DNA of 64,000 nucleotides from a virus: positions 1 through 64,000 of IMG/VR virus record IMGVR_UViG_3300034685_000200. One strand, given 5' to 3'. Below are positions 18,707 through 28,837 of this stretch, piece after piece; position 1 is the stretch's first letter, and each line of letters starts with the position of its first letter. The notes under the pieces were generated by a model. It saw only the letters and a program-made list of their open reading frames with translations. It was not told the DNA's origin and made no database searches. The position numbers and the translations under genes are program-made.

Positions 18707-19723
18707 TCAAATAACCCCCTTATCAAAAAATTTCTTCAATTCAAATGCCAATTCCCGGACTTGCGGATGAGCACCCGAAGATGATCTCACTTTGATGAAA
18801 TGATCATAAGCGCTTTTCCGCCCCGTCATTGTCAATTGTGTTTTTAGTGCATGGGGAAGAATATTTCTTGCCCACTGAGGAGCGCTCTTAATGCAATCAT
18901 AAACCTCCACAGTATTCTCAAGAAGTTTCTCAACCTCTTCGTTTTCGGAAATCACGTCGTCTTCAATGAACTCAACGCCACGATTCCTATAATTCACATA
19001 TCGAGTGCTTTCCTGGCTGAACGTAAACGTCGTATGGCGGACAATCTCGTGGGATATTCCACGGTTGGTTACGACAAAAAAGGTATACTGGGGAATATCA
19101 TAATCAGAATAGCGATGTGCTTGTGTTTCTTCATCTACCGGGGTTATGGATGCGATTCCACTCTTATCGAAGTTTGGAATCAGCGTTGGAATTGTCTCAA
19201 TATAATTCGAAAGGAAATTTTCATTGCGGATATATTTATTGATGTTTTCCCATACAAAGGGATAATACTTTGCAAATGCTTCACACAAATCAACATAACA
19301 AAAACAACGATTTGATGCTCTATTTAGATACTCAACCCATGCTCTGATATTACCAGAAACAATAATATTAACATCATTGATTACAAATCTAAAATAAGAA
19401 GCCAATTGACCAAAGCTTACAATAAAATTAGTAAAGATAAACTTATATACGTCACGAGCATTTGTGTTTAACATCCGTCGAACAGCTTCAAAAAGTGCCG
19501 GTGAAATATTGCTAATATTAAACACAATATTTGAATGACCAAAAACACTCAAATGACCATTTTTACACAACATTTCAAAAAACTTCAAATGGCTTGTTTC
19601 ATTCATCTTGTCGTGACTCAAATAACAATGACGACCGCATTTTTCAATATGTGTTAGCAAATCAGTTTCACTCGAAGGACAAATACCGATGGGTTCAATC
19701 TTCTGATTCCTCCATTTTACCAT
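18707..19723 (-). CDS. thyX: Flavin-dependent thymidylate synthase ThyX
   Basis: 338 residues. The signature is EIVRHTTFTFSQESTRYVNY, a ThyX motif (RHRxxSxxxxSxRY class, with T in place of the third R). The C-terminal AYDHFIKVRSSSGAHPQVRELA holds the dUMP/FAD-binding end. It makes dTMP from dUMP using FAD and methylene-THF. It is longer than bacterial ThyX (about 220-250), with extra N-terminal helices. Start ATG 19723 has GGAGGTG. It overlaps the upstream gene (19695) by 29 bp. Confidence 0.9.
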   Translation of the reverse strand: MVKWRNQKIEPIGICPSSETDLLTHIEKCGRHCYLSHDKMNETSHLKFFEMLCKNGHLSVFGHSNIVFNISNISPALFEAVRRMLNTNARDVYKFIFTNFIVSFGQLASYFRFVINDVNIIVSGNIRAWVEYLNRASNRCFCYVDLCEAFAKYYPFVWENINKYIRNENFLSNYIETIPTLIPNFDKSGIASITPVDEETQAHRYSDYDIPQYTFFVVTNRGISHEIVRHTTFTFSQESTRYVNYRNRGVEFIEDDVISENEEVEKLLENTVEVYDCIKSAPQWARNILPHALKTQLTMTGRKSAYDHFIKVRSSSGAHPQVRELAFELKKFFDKGVI

Positions 19724-20315
19724 TCTTTTCACCTCCATTTGATTTGATTTTTGTTAGATTATAATCCTTTTTGATCTTTGATCCGTACTTATAAAATTCA
19801 CACTTCTTCTTTTTACATGCTGGGGTTACTCTATAAGAACATGAATTGATGTAGATTCTATACCCAGCTTTTTTACACCATATATATTTTTCCTCACCAT
19901 CGGGAACATCCTTCAAATCACTCAAAACAGATGAATAGATGCCGACGGTGTGGCCCTCACTTTGCGTATATTTTACATTTTGCACATCCCCGATGGTGGT
20001 GTCAAGCACTTCATCACTAGAATCAATCGTGTTTGTTGGAATATTTTGATTTTCTTGTTCTTTTGGTGTTTTCCGTTTTATCTTTCGAGTGGATTTCTTT
20101 TCTGATGATTTCAGTCTTCTCGCCTTTTTGCCATTTGTTTTTGGTTTAACATCCTCTTCTGCTTTTTCAATGAACTTTTTTGTTTTATTGCTCTTTTTCA
20201 ATTGTCCTTTATTTTTCTTCGATGGTGAAGTTCCTCTCGTTTTTTTTGGTCTCCCCAAGTTCAGACTCCCATGGATGGATTTTGCAATTGAAGCGAAATC
20301 GATGGTTGGATTCAT
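19695..20315 (-). CDS. Lys-rich low-complexity protein with C-terminal Cys cluster
   Basis: 206 residues from ATG 20315, chosen because CAAGGAG precedes it; the open frame extends to 20387 without a better site. The first 100 residues are low-complexity Lys/Ser/Thr. The C-terminal part (EEKYIWCKKAGYRIY; ACKKKKCEFYKYG) has four to five Cys suggestive of zinc binding. It is the first gene of the minus-strand replication operon, next to the non-coding repeat region. A DNA-binding role is plausible. Confidence 0.6.
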   Translation of the reverse strand: MNPTIDFASIAKSIHGSLNLGRPKKTRGTSPSKKNKGQLKKSNKTKKFIEKAEEDVKPKTNGKKARRLKSSEKKSTRKIKRKTPKEQENQNIPTNTIDSSDEVLDTTIGDVQNVKYTQSEGHTVGIYSSVLSDLKDVPDGEEKYIWCKKAGYRIYINSCSYRVTPACKKKKCEFYKYGSKIKKDYNLTKIKSNGGEKNGKMEESED

Positions 20316-20999
20316 ACCAACTCCTTGAATAATTATTGGCATTCTTACACAACAAAACTCGGACTTTGGTAGAGCATTGTATCTCATGGGTCGATAAATG
20401 TCAAGTCCAGGGACGAAGACCCTGTGGGGGGGGGGGGAGCTGAAAACGATTTCTAAGTTGTTGATTTTTCATTTAAAGTGTGGATCTTTCATGTCCCAGT
20501 TTTAAAAAGCTAAGTGGTTGATTTTTCTACCATCCGTTTCATGGCAAAATCCCCGAAAATCGGAAACACACCCTAGTTTTTTCAAGTACTTACAAAATCG
20601 AGTTTCAGTGAACTTCCATTTCAGACTAAGTGTTTGAATTTCCTGGATTCTATGTACCATTCGAACCCCCACATCTTGTAGTTAACCAATTGATTTTCTT
20701 CAATTTCTATCACCTTTGTGGGTTTCTTTCGGAAAATCGCCACCGAGGCTGGATAAGTAATTAAAATTATTGAATATCTAAGTTGCCTACATATAACACG
20801 AGGGGGGGGAAAGAAGTTTATTTTCTTTTTTACTATAGTTCATAATAGTTTTCTATTAGAAGATAGTTTACCATAGTTTATAAAATAAATCTGTTTTGAG
20901 TATAAAAGAAAATGGTTTGTAATAATTTACTTAAAGTTCATGATTGATTGGTTAGGGACACCCCGCCGCCGCCGAAGAGCAAAAAGGAGGATTAGCCAA
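20316..20999. other. Large non-coding region between divergent transcription blocks
   Basis: 684 bp with no convincing gene on either strand. It separates the minus-strand replication genes from the plus-strand block. It holds a G12 run at 20426-20437, a G-run near 20803-20811, degenerate repeats of about 57 bp (20453-20698), and AT-rich sequence with two similar TTACYATAGTT blocks near 20840-20880. Candidate roles are replication origin and divergent promoter. Confidence 0.6.
20453..20698 (+). repeat. Degenerate tandem repeat, about 57-bp period
   Basis: CTAAGTTGTTGATTTTTC at 20453, CTAAGTGGTTGATTTTTC at 20510 and CTAAGTGTTTGAATTTCC at 20626, with a looser copy GTTAACCAATTGATTTTC at 20681. 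Intervals are 57, 116 (two units) and 55 bp, and a weak copy starts near 20571. The rest of each unit is poorly conserved. Confidence 0.55.
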
Positions 21000-21758
21000 A
21001 TGATGACCAAATGTCCATTGTGTGATAAACATTTTTTGGAATGGAAAATCAGGAAAGAATTCTTGATCTGTTCCAATTGTAGAACGATTGTCAAAAAAGA
21101 AGTCCCCAAGTCATCAAGTGAAAAAAATTATAGCACACAAAGTGTGCGTTCTTTGAATAATGATAAAAAGCACTACGAAAAATTGAAAGAAACACTAAAT
21201 AAACGTGATTTTACATTTGTAAATTATCAAAAGGTATTTGCGTTTGGTGGTGGATTTCCAAAACTTGAATCATTTATTATTGATACGTCTTCCATCGTTG
21301 TATTTGACCTGAGCGCTACGGAATATGAGGGCAATATAAATAAATTTAGTGAAGTGTTTGATTACATAGATGAACTTCAGTTTGTTTCCGTTGATTTGCT
21401 GGATAGTTCAATTTCTGAGTACATCTTTTCAAATATAACACCCGATGGAACATATCTTTTTACTTTTGTTCATTTTTTGGAACATTTATCATTTGAAGAT
21501 ATATTAGAAGTTTTAAAGTGTTGTAGTTATTACAATAACTACGGTAACATTGATGTCTTGATATATGGCCCTAATGTGGACATGGCTAAAGATGAAAATT
21601 GGTATCACCTGAAAGATGTCAACCACATTACGTTTGTACGATCCGATACATTTGTAAATATTTTAAGACAATACGGATTTGAGAATATATTAACAACACA
21701 ATATTCCGATGATCTCCTTGTGTATGCACGAGAGTTTTTGAACTCTACTAATTTGTAA
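21000..21758 (+). CDS. Zinc ribbon plus SAM-dependent methyltransferase-like protein
   Basis: 252 residues. Residues 1-35 form a zinc ribbon (CPLC...CSNC). The rest resembles class I methyltransferases of the Methyltransf_23 kind: IVVFDLSATEY at the motif I position, a FVHFLEHLSFEDIL segment typical of motif IV-V, and NHITFVRSDTFVNILRQYGF near the end. The glycine-rich motif I is degenerate, so activity is doubtful. Start ATG 21000 (or 21003) follows AAAGGAGG; an ATG 60 bp upstream has no site. It is the first gene of the rightward block. Confidence 0.55.
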   Translation: MMTKCPLCDKHFLEWKIRKEFLICSNCRTIVKKEVPKSSSEKNYSTQSVRSLNNDKKHYEKLKETLNKRDFTFVNYQKVFAFGGGFPKLESFIIDTSSIVVFDLSATEYEGNINKFSEVFDYIDELQFVSVDLLDSSISEYIFSNITPDGTYLFTFVHFLEHLSFEDILEVLKCCSYYNNYGNIDVLIYGPNVDMAKDENWYHLKDVNHITFVRSDTFVNILRQYGFENILTTQYSDDLLVYAREFLNSTNL

Positions 21759-21784
21759 AACGCCCATTACGGGGAGAGAAAAAG

Positions 21785-22648
21785 ATGTTTAATCTTAACG
21801 ATCTTTATGACCAGATTTTATTTGAGACTCGTGTTACAATTTCGAGATCAGAATTTGAAAATCTGATGCGTTTGTATGTGCTTCCGTCTTTCAACAGGGA
21901 TTATCCACATGCTAGAACGGTCGCAATCAACTACAAACAACGATTTTACCCGTTACTGGACTTGACAGGATATGATAGCACGACTTTTTTGACACATGTT
22001 TTTCTGATTAAGCAGGATCGCAATATTCAACAAATCATGAAGTATGTATCTGAAATTCCTCAAGAAGGTGTTGTCTACATTTCAAACATCGAGTTGGTTC
22101 AACAAATTATGTGGTTTTCCCACAAGTCTAATAGCTATACAATCAACCCCGTTGTTTTGTTTGATGGGGAACGCAATACATACTTTTATGAATTAAATCC
22201 AGATGATAGATACATTCTGGTTTTTCTCGTCATGAATAATTTACAATTTAATTATGATGATCCTGGTAGCAGTCTGATCATGCCAAGTGATTTCAAGGCA
22301 CTAAAGGCGTATTCCATGTGGAAAATCACCGATTGGATGATTAACGGGCTTGACATGAGCACTATGGGGGTATTGGACGAGTTTCTTGGGACGGTTCTCA
22401 ATTCACTACGGAACACGGATCAGACGAATCTTTTGAATTCCGGTGTAAGTTCGGTGTCGTTTGGTGGTGAGATTTCCATTTCGTTTACCCAAGGGAGTAC
22501 CGTGATCGGAGCCTTGCAATAGGCCATTCCCACGGTCGCCAATGGATACAATAATGTGGTAAAGAACCTTCAAAACACGAGTAAAAAATACAAGCGTTTA
22601 TTCGATAGTGAACTTAAGAAACGATTCTTCTGGTTGTTCATTGTGTGA
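21785..22648 (+). CDS. Hypothetical virion/assembly protein, amber near 3' end
   Basis: 287 codons. Start ATG 21785 has a GGGGAGAG site. TAG at 22520-22522 is followed by 41 more sense codons to TGA 22646-22648, with similar codon use, leaving a normal 54-bp spacer to the next gene. The C-terminal extension is basic (SKKYKRLFDSELKKRF). It lies directly before the portal candidate, so a head or neck role is plausible. Confidence 0.65.
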
Positions 22649-22702
22649 TAAAATAAACACATAATATGCATATAAAAAATCCAAATAGGAGATGTTTTCA
22701 AT

Positions 22703-25051
22703 ATGGCAACTAGAAAAAAGGATACGACGGAAACGAAACGTGAGGCGGTAAAGAAGACAAAATCAACCTCTTCCACCTCGCCTAAAACAAAAAAAGACAC
22801 AAGAAAAACCAAAACGGATGACGTTAATACTAAAAAGAAAATTGTACAAGATGTCACCGATGAAATGAAGTCTCTTTTGGATGTCGATCCACGGCTCATT
22901 AGCGTTGCTATGGCAAACGTTTTGGGTAGTAGAGGGGGAGAAGAGTCTTTTGTAACTACGATTTCGAAGTCTATTATTCGATCATACAACACATATTCTG
23001 AAGTTATTAAGAATTATGTGTCGAAGGTTCCAGTTAGTTTTGTGTCACCAACACCGAACATAGCATCCATGGATAGCGCAAGAATTTCCAAGGAAGCCTC
23101 TCTCGATGGTAAAGGGAAGTACATTTTTGGAGAAATTAAATTTCAAAAGAATCAATTTGCAGAAAAGAAGATGGATCATCCCGATATCAAAGGGTATGAA
23201 TTTGTTGAATATCAGTATAATGTAAGTTCACTTGTTCAGTATTATACAAAAAGATTTCCAGATATTATCGAAATGTTTACTGTTTTTTCTGATATGTGTA
23301 TTCTCAAAAATAAAATTGATGTCGATATTGAATTCAATGATGATTTTATATATAAGTTCTTCGTGAAGCTTTTCAAAGATCGAGTTAGAAAACAGCAGGA
23401 GAAAAAACAAAAAGAATACGAAAAGAAGTTAAAGGAAGAATCTGAAAAACTTGATGATACAAGTGTTGATAGTCTATTCAGTGATTTTTCCTATTCGGAA
23501 GATTCAACATCGACAAGTGAACCCATGGATACGACGGGAAGTGATGAGGGGGTTCCAGGTCTTGGCTTACTCGAACAAGAGTTGAGTTCGACATCTTTCC
23601 GTCCTGTTTTCGATTCAGATGTTCATTTGAACGATCTTAAAGTGGAACTTTACGATGAAATCTATAAGGATGTGGAATCACAACTCAATCATCTTATCAG
23701 CGAAGTACAGGAGATTATTCGTGATCGTGTGGGCGCTTCGGTGATCAAAAAAATGAAATATGCCGTAAAGATTGCTGATCTTTATGGATATTCTGTTGTC
23801 ACGATTGATAAAAAGACACACACTATTCATGTTTATGATCCAACACAAATCAAGCTCTATAAACCCACAAATCCACAAAACAATGAGTTTATTTTCGCCG
23901 TTCGTACTAAGGATGATGAAATAAAGATTCTTAATAAGACTCACTACTGTTATCTATTTTCACTTGATCCAACGGTTATGATGCCCGTTCCAAATATCGT
24001 TAAAGCATCATGGTACTTATATTTGCTGGATTTGTTGGAAATTCTTATTGTAATGAATGATATTCTCAAAAGTAAGGCTGTAAATATTCTTCAAATTCCT
24101 GTATTTGATATGGATTATCAAACAAACGAAGAAGATAAAAACGTTCTTGACTCATTGTCAGTGATGAACATGATTATCAACAACATTGAAAGCAAGCTTG
24201 TTTTGGACTCAAATGTAATGTCACCCGGTGAAGATAATATCGAAAACACGGCGATGAATATTTTGAAAAATGTGGGCATGGCTGTGAGTTATGTACCGAA
24301 GTTGAGTCGTGATTCTAGGATTGAAAATGTGCGCCTCGATGTCCCCGATCAAAAATACGAAACACTTCATACGATGCTAATTGATAAGATTATGTCTACA
24401 TTTCGATTTCCCCGGTGGATGTCATCCAGTGGCTCGTCATTGTTGAGTCTAAAGCAACTCCCACGGGAAGTTGTGCAATTCGGAAATCTTATGTTTTCGT
24501 CTAGATTGAATTCAGCCGTTGGAGAGATTAAGTGTTGTGTGCAGTTTTATCTACATAGTATTTTGGCGGATGTGTCGATTTCTTATAGAGGATATCGCCG
24601 TTCCGTGAAACCGGAATTTGATAAAATTACAGTTCATATAGAAAATCTTATTGATGAATATCTTTTTGACAGAGAAAAAACAGAAAACATTCGTCAACTA
24701 AAAATCTCAAACATCATAACTCTCTTCACGACTGGAACACAACTCAATCCAAGATGGATTTTGAAACACGCTTATCCAGAGTATGATCCCGATGAAATCC
24801 TGGTAAATGAGGAGACGAATCTTAATGCTCTACAGGAAGAGATTATGGCGATTGTGTCCGAAGAGTTTATGTTGGAGGAAGATGCTTCATCGTCGGTTCC
24901 TGCCGAGAGCATTGGAAATGAAAGTGAGGGTGAAACGGATGCAAGCGGTGTTCTTGAAGATTTCAATAGTTCCAGACAATTTCTAGATTGGAAACGGATT
25001 GGGGACGTTGTTGGTCGAAGAATGAAGTTTGGCTTTACTATTGATGAATGA
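22703..25051 (+). CDS. Candidate portal / large structural protein
   Basis: 782 residues. It has a Lys/Thr-rich N-terminus, an acidic low-complexity insert (about residues 250-300), and a C-terminal half with the pattern of phage portal proteins: IADLYGYSVVTIDKKTHTI, a QIPVFDMDYQ strand, IMSTFRFPRWM and an acidic C-terminal tail. The size fits large-phage portals. The identification is by architecture and neighbourhood only; no terminase or major capsid gene is visible beside it. No TAG in 782 codons. Confidence 0.5.
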   Translation: MATRKKDTTETKREAVKKTKSTSSTSPKTKKDTRKTKTDDVNTKKKIVQDVTDEMKSLLDVDPRLISVAMANVLGSRGGEESFVTTISKSIIRSYNTYSEVIKNYVSKVPVSFVSPTPNIASMDSARISKEASLDGKGKYIFGEIKFQKNQFAEKKMDHPDIKGYEFVEYQYNVSSLVQYYTKRFPDIIEMFTVFSDMCILKNKIDVDIEFNDDFIYKFFVKLFKDRVRKQQEKKQKEYEKKLKEESEKLDDTSVDSLFSDFSYSEDSTSTSEPMDTTGSDEGVPGLGLLEQELSSTSFRPVFDSDVHLNDLKVELYDEIYKDVESQLNHLISEVQEIIRDRVGASVIKKMKYAVKIADLYGYSVVTIDKKTHTIHVYDPTQIKLYKPTNPQNNEFIFAVRTKDDEIKILNKTHYCYLFSLDPTVMMPVPNIVKASWYLYLLDLLEILIVMNDILKSKAVNILQIPVFDMDYQTNEEDKNVLDSLSVMNMIINNIESKLVLDSNVMSPGEDNIENTAMNILKNVGMAVSYVPKLSRDSRIENVRLDVPDQKYETLHTMLIDKIMSTFRFPRWMSSSGSSLLSLKQLPREVVQFGNLMFSSRLNSAVGEIKCCVQFYLHSILADVSISYRGYRRSVKPEFDKITVHIENLIDEYLFDREKTENIRQLKISNIITLFTTGTQLNPRWILKHAYPEYDPDEILVNEETNLNALQEEIMAIVSEEFMLEEDASSSVPAESIGNESEGETDASGVLEDFNSSRQFLDWKRIGDVVGRRMKFGFTIDE

Positions 25052-25066
25052 TGGAGGAATTTTGGA

Positions 25067-25699
25067 ATGATTGCATTGCGAGTACTTGGATCATTTTCTG
25101 GTCTTAAGCACGGGATGGATCGCTATAAGTCGTTGGTGTTGGATACTACGTCCAAACAGGATGTCGCCATATACGAGAGCATTTTTGGGTCTTTTTCGAA
25201 GTATGTGATATGGATAAATCGGTGGGGAAGAAAATTAATTCTTACATTTAATTTTAATAAATTTTTGTTTGATTTTGGTGTATTGGCTGGAAATGAGGCG
25301 GCATCTGAAGTTGTTATTGAAAATGTAAATGAAGAAGATGAGTTCATAAAGTACATTTCCCAAGTCAAGGAAATGATGGATGTTAAAGATCAACTAAAAA
25401 CTAAAAAACTTGATTATGCTGATGTTATTAAGTTATTTAGCGAGTACAACGTCTACGACTGTTTGCTGTTTAGGATTGGCAATAAACATTATACTGTTAT
25501 TCCTGAAGAACACTATGAAATTAAGGAAATTGATATAGACGTAAACGATGCAATTAAAGATGGTGTATATCTGGATATCTATAATTTGTCAATAAATGTT
25601 GCAGATAAGCCAAAAAATTCATTAGTTATTGTGAATAATGATCTAAAGCCATTTCCACTTTTACTTGAATACGATTATGTTACAGCAAAAAAATTATGA
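25067..25699 (+). CDS. Hypothetical protein
   Basis: 210 residues, 15 bp after the portal candidate, with GGAGGAATTTTGG before ATG 25067. Mixed alpha/beta, acidic. It ends at TGA 25697-25699, overlapping the next start as ATGA. It is likely in the same virion-assembly operon. Confidence 0.65.
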   Translation: MIALRVLGSFSGLKHGMDRYKSLVLDTTSKQDVAIYESIFGSFSKYVIWINRWGRKLILTFNFNKFLFDFGVLAGNEAASEVVIENVNEEDEFIKYISQVKEMMDVKDQLKTKKLDYADVIKLFSEYNVYDCLLFRIGNKHYTVIPEEHYEIKEIDIDVNDAIKDGVYLDIYNLSINVADKPKNSLVIVNNDLKPFPLLLEYDYVTAKKL

Positions 25700-26355
25700 T
25701 AAAAATATATGATGATTTACCTTCATTGCAGGTAATACCAAGTGATGCAACCTTTGTATATGATTTTACTTCGACGGTTCATAATTTTCGTATCGTGAAT
25801 TATCATCCCTATTCACGCAAGGAACTGATCGAGGGAACCCGGTGGTTGCATCGGACGAATCCATTTAGACCTGAGTTTTATCATCGGATTGCACGATTTG
25901 ATGTGTCGTCTCCATTGATTGGTGAATGGAACCTGATTCACGATCTTCATGGGCGTAGTAAGTGGCGTGTGCGTCAGTTGTTGTTTGGTAATGCACCAAT
26001 GATGGAACATGTAAGACAGTTTTATCTATTTTATGATTTTAGTTTGGTTCCCAACGAATTTCTTGATGTAAAATATACAATCATTGGGGATTTTGCCGTT
26101 GGTGGTGAGGTGAGGCAACGCCAATATGTGAAGGTTTTGGCGATGACGGAACTTTATTGGCGATTGTGTGTTTATATGATGAAAAATCATTACCGACAAG
26201 TTCCGAATTTTAAGGAAAATCCACCTGTTTTTATTCATGGTGAGTTAAAGATGACTCACGAAGATGATGTTTATTTGATTGATCCTGTTCTTGATTTAAA
26301 AGTTTGTGAGGAGTAGGATTTCAATAAGTTTTACAAAAATTTTTTCACTGGTTGA
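25696..26355 (+). CDS. Hypothetical protein, amber near 3' end
   Basis: 219 codons from ATG 25696 (ATGA overlap). TAG at 26314-26316 is followed by 12 sense codons and TGA 26353-26355. It is aromatic-rich (EFYHRIARFDVSS; MMKNHYRQVPNF). Virion association is inferred from position only. Confidence 0.6.
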
Positions 26356-26420
26356 GGAGCGTGAGTAATACACCAGGTTGGTGTAAATAGAAAACGTAAA
26401 AAATGAAAGGAGATGTGAAA

Positions 26421-26840
26421 ATGCCAATTGTTCAGAAAGTAAACGTCGATGAATTGACAAATGAAGAGCGTGAAAAACTGAATCTCATTCAAAGCGAGCT
26501 TGGAAGTGGTGTTGAGTATGTCATTTTAGGCCAAGAGACCTACGCCATTGGGGATTTTGCAATCAAGGACGCACTGGATTTTGCACCATTACAAGAAAAA
26601 TGGCGCAAAGTGATTGCGGATAGTCCCAATGCGACCATGGCCGATCTTCTACAATCAAGTGAGCACAATCTTATCCAAGACGTGTTGGAATTTCTTGGTA
26701 TTGACGTGGACCCATCGACGGTCACGATGAAACAATTTAAGTGGCTTATGTGGATTATTGCGAAGAAAAACTATATTTTTACCGAGCTACCTGATTCGCA
26801 TCTTGTAAATGTGTTTCATCCATTTTCAATTGTTCAATAA
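26421..26840 (+). CDS. Hypothetical protein
   Basis: 139 residues. Start ATG 26421 is preceded by AAAGGAGATG, which disfavours the in-frame ATG at 26403. Acidic and helical. The size, composition and location in a presumed structural operon are compatible with an assembly chaperone, though nothing specific is recognised. The palindrome ACACCA-GGT-TGGTGT lies upstream at about 26370-26384. Confidence 0.6.
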   Translation: MPIVQKVNVDELTNEEREKLNLIQSELGSGVEYVILGQETYAIGDFAIKDALDFAPLQEKWRKVIADSPNATMADLLQSSEHNLIQDVLEFLGIDVDPSTVTMKQFKWLMWIIAKKNYIFTELPDSHLVNVFHPFSIVQ

Positions 26841-26863
26841 TAGTTTATTGCATGGAGATGGCT

Positions 26864-27232
26864 ATGGTAAGTAAAACTCTTTCGATAAGTCGAAAGCTGT
26901 TTGTGTTGTTTAAACACATATGGCAAAATTATATTGTCAAATATCTTTTGCCTGTATCAGATCCAATGATTGCTACAGGTAGAATTGATGATATAATGAG
27001 GAATAGAATTTTAGAAGAATCAAATTATTTGCTACATACTTTTCCACACATATTTAAGGATGAAATGAGTGTTCTAAGAAATTATCATAGTATTATTATG
27101 GAACTTCTAGATGAAGAAGAGTCGGATGAAGCGATAATTAAAAAATCCTTGACAGACAAGAACAAACTGGTTAAGCTCAAGTCGCCCAAGAGGAGTGGTT
27201 CGCATACTCTAAAGATTAAAGCCATTGAATAA
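26864..27232 (+). CDS. Hypothetical protein
   Basis: 122 residues with a basic C-terminus (KLVKLKSPKRSGSHTLKIK). Start ATG 26864 follows GGAGATGGCT; the ATG at 26852 is an alternative. It follows 26421..26840 with a 23-bp gap, and the pair may be functionally linked. No domain recognised. Confidence 0.55.
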   Translation: MVSKTLSISRKLFVLFKHIWQNYIVKYLLPVSDPMIATGRIDDIMRNRILEESNYLLHTFPHIFKDEMSVLRNYHSIIMELLDEEESDEAIIKKSLTDKNKLVKLKSPKRSGSHTLKIKAIE

Positions 27233-27253
27233 TTGGCTTTTTGGAGGTGTTTG

Positions 27254-28837
27254 ATGAATATTAGGAAATTGTCAGTTTCTAATTTTATGATTTTCGATGG
27301 GGTTCGTGATTACGAACTTTCGAGAATCAATGTCATTACCGGGCGAAACGAGTCTGGTAAAAGCGTTTTGGCTGTTGATACCCTGAAATACATTTTCCAA
27401 AAACGAATCCGATTTCGTAAACTCCAAGACGTTGTAAACGTGAATATTCCAGACGGTGATGTGTTTGCATCGGTTGTATTGAATTTGGATCAGGGTGGAC
27501 AACTTGGGTTGAAAAGGTATGTCAACCACTCTAAATTTAAACAGAATATTGTTGTTGCGTTACTTAATGGAGATGGTAGTCCAGACAATGCACATCTTAT
27601 TCCCGATCTTGTTGATCTTTCTGGAGTAAAGCATCTAAAACTTAAGGATGCTCTAAAATCTCTCAATTGTGATTTGGAATTCTTTGATCTCATCAGCGTG
27701 TTCAATCCCATGAAGAACGTTATGCAGGAAAAGGGTGCTATATTGAACATGCTGAAGATGAGTTTTGATAATGTAATAAAGGTTTTTCGTAGTGTTTATT
27801 CTGATTTTGAAGCTAGTATTCAGTTGTTGAACAAGGATCTTGTTTCTATTGAACAAAAAATTATACAGGTTAAACGTGATTCGTTATCTGACGAGGAACA
27901 AGCTGAACTAAAAAAACAGTTGGAAGAACTCGAAAAACGCATTGAAAAGGGGCGTGGTTACGAGGAAGCGGCAAATAAAGCAATCTCGTCTCTCAATAAT
28001 GAAATTACGTCTCTTAGGGGGCGAGCGAAACAACACGAAACAGAAATCAAAAAATATCTTAAATTCAAGGAAACGGGGACTTGTTTTACGTGCGGTCGTC
28101 CGTTTGATGGGGATGCCTCGATCATCGAAAACGGGATTCGTTCCAATGAGTCCGTTATCAATGAATGTAGGGAGAAGATTGGAGAATTGTCGAAAAAACT
28201 TTCCGATGCAAATCAAAAGTATGAAGCGATTCGAAAACGTCTTTGGGAACTAATCCAAGAATCGAAGCAATTGAGTAGCCAATTATCCAAACGAACGGGT
28301 GAAATTGAGACACTGGAACGTCTTCTTGATGATAAGAAGCGTGAACTGCGTGAAACAGAAACGCAATTCCTTAGATTCAAGAAAATTTATGATAAAGTGT
28401 TCGATAAAGAAAACATTGAACGATATCAAAAGTATACAATTGCTCAATTTGAACAGCTATATACTGAAATTTATTCGTTGTTGACTGATGAACATATTGA
28501 TATTGAATTAAATCTTGGTAAATACGATGAACCCGTGTTTGATGGTATCTATTATAGCGGATTGAGCACGAGTAAGAAGCGTATTGTTGCCTTGACGATG
28601 ATGTTGTCATTGCATCTTACACGCAACATGCAATTTAAAACAATTGTGTTAGACGAATTCTTTGATGTGTTTGATCCGTACCGAAGCATTAAAGTAATTG
28701 ATGGTTTATTTGAAAATAGTTTGTTTGAAGCTCTACAATTCATTATTACTTCAAATAACGAAGCAATTGTTGAACATATTAGAAGTACTTATAACGAAAA
28801 TATGACGTTAATAAATTTGGTTGATAAAAATGACTGA
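27254..28837 (+). CDS. SbcC/Rad50/gp46-like recombination ATPase
   Basis: 527 residues. The N-terminal ATPase half has Walker A ITGRNESGKSVLAVD. Coiled coils flank a zinc hook CFTCGRPF near residue 280. The C-terminal half has a signature-like YYSGLSTSKKRIVALTMML and Walker B TIVLDEFFDVFDP. This is the Rad50/SbcC/T4 gp46 layout with short coiled coils. A partner nuclease (SbcD/gp47) is not seen in the window. It would process DNA ends for recombination-dependent replication. Start ATG 27254 has GGAGGTG. Confidence 0.85.
   Translation: MNIRKLSVSNFMIFDGVRDYELSRINVITGRNESGKSVLAVDTLKYIFQKRIRFRKLQDVVNVNIPDGDVFASVVLNLDQGGQLGLKRYVNHSKFKQNIVVALLNGDGSPDNAHLIPDLVDLSGVKHLKLKDALKSLNCDLEFFDLISVFNPMKNVMQEKGAILNMLKMSFDNVIKVFRSVYSDFEASIQLLNKDLVSIEQKIIQVKRDSLSDEEQAELKKQLEELEKRIEKGRGYEEAANKAISSLNNEITSLRGRAKQHETEIKKYLKFKETGTCFTCGRPFDGDASIIENGIRSNESVINECREKIGELSKKLSDANQKYEAIRKRLWELIQESKQLSSQLSKRTGEIETLERLLDDKKRELRETETQFLRFKKIYDKVFDKENIERYQKYTIAQFEQLYTEIYSLLTDEHIDIELNLGKYDEPVFDGIYYSGLSTSKKRIVALTMMLSLHLTRNMQFKTIVLDEFFDVFDPYRSIKVIDGLFENSLFEALQFIITSNNEAIVEHIRSTYNENMTLINLVDKND

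Noticed and set aside
20453-20698. CRISPR array
   Set aside because: Repeats of about 57 bp are too long and too degenerate, with no clear spacers or leader and no cas genes.
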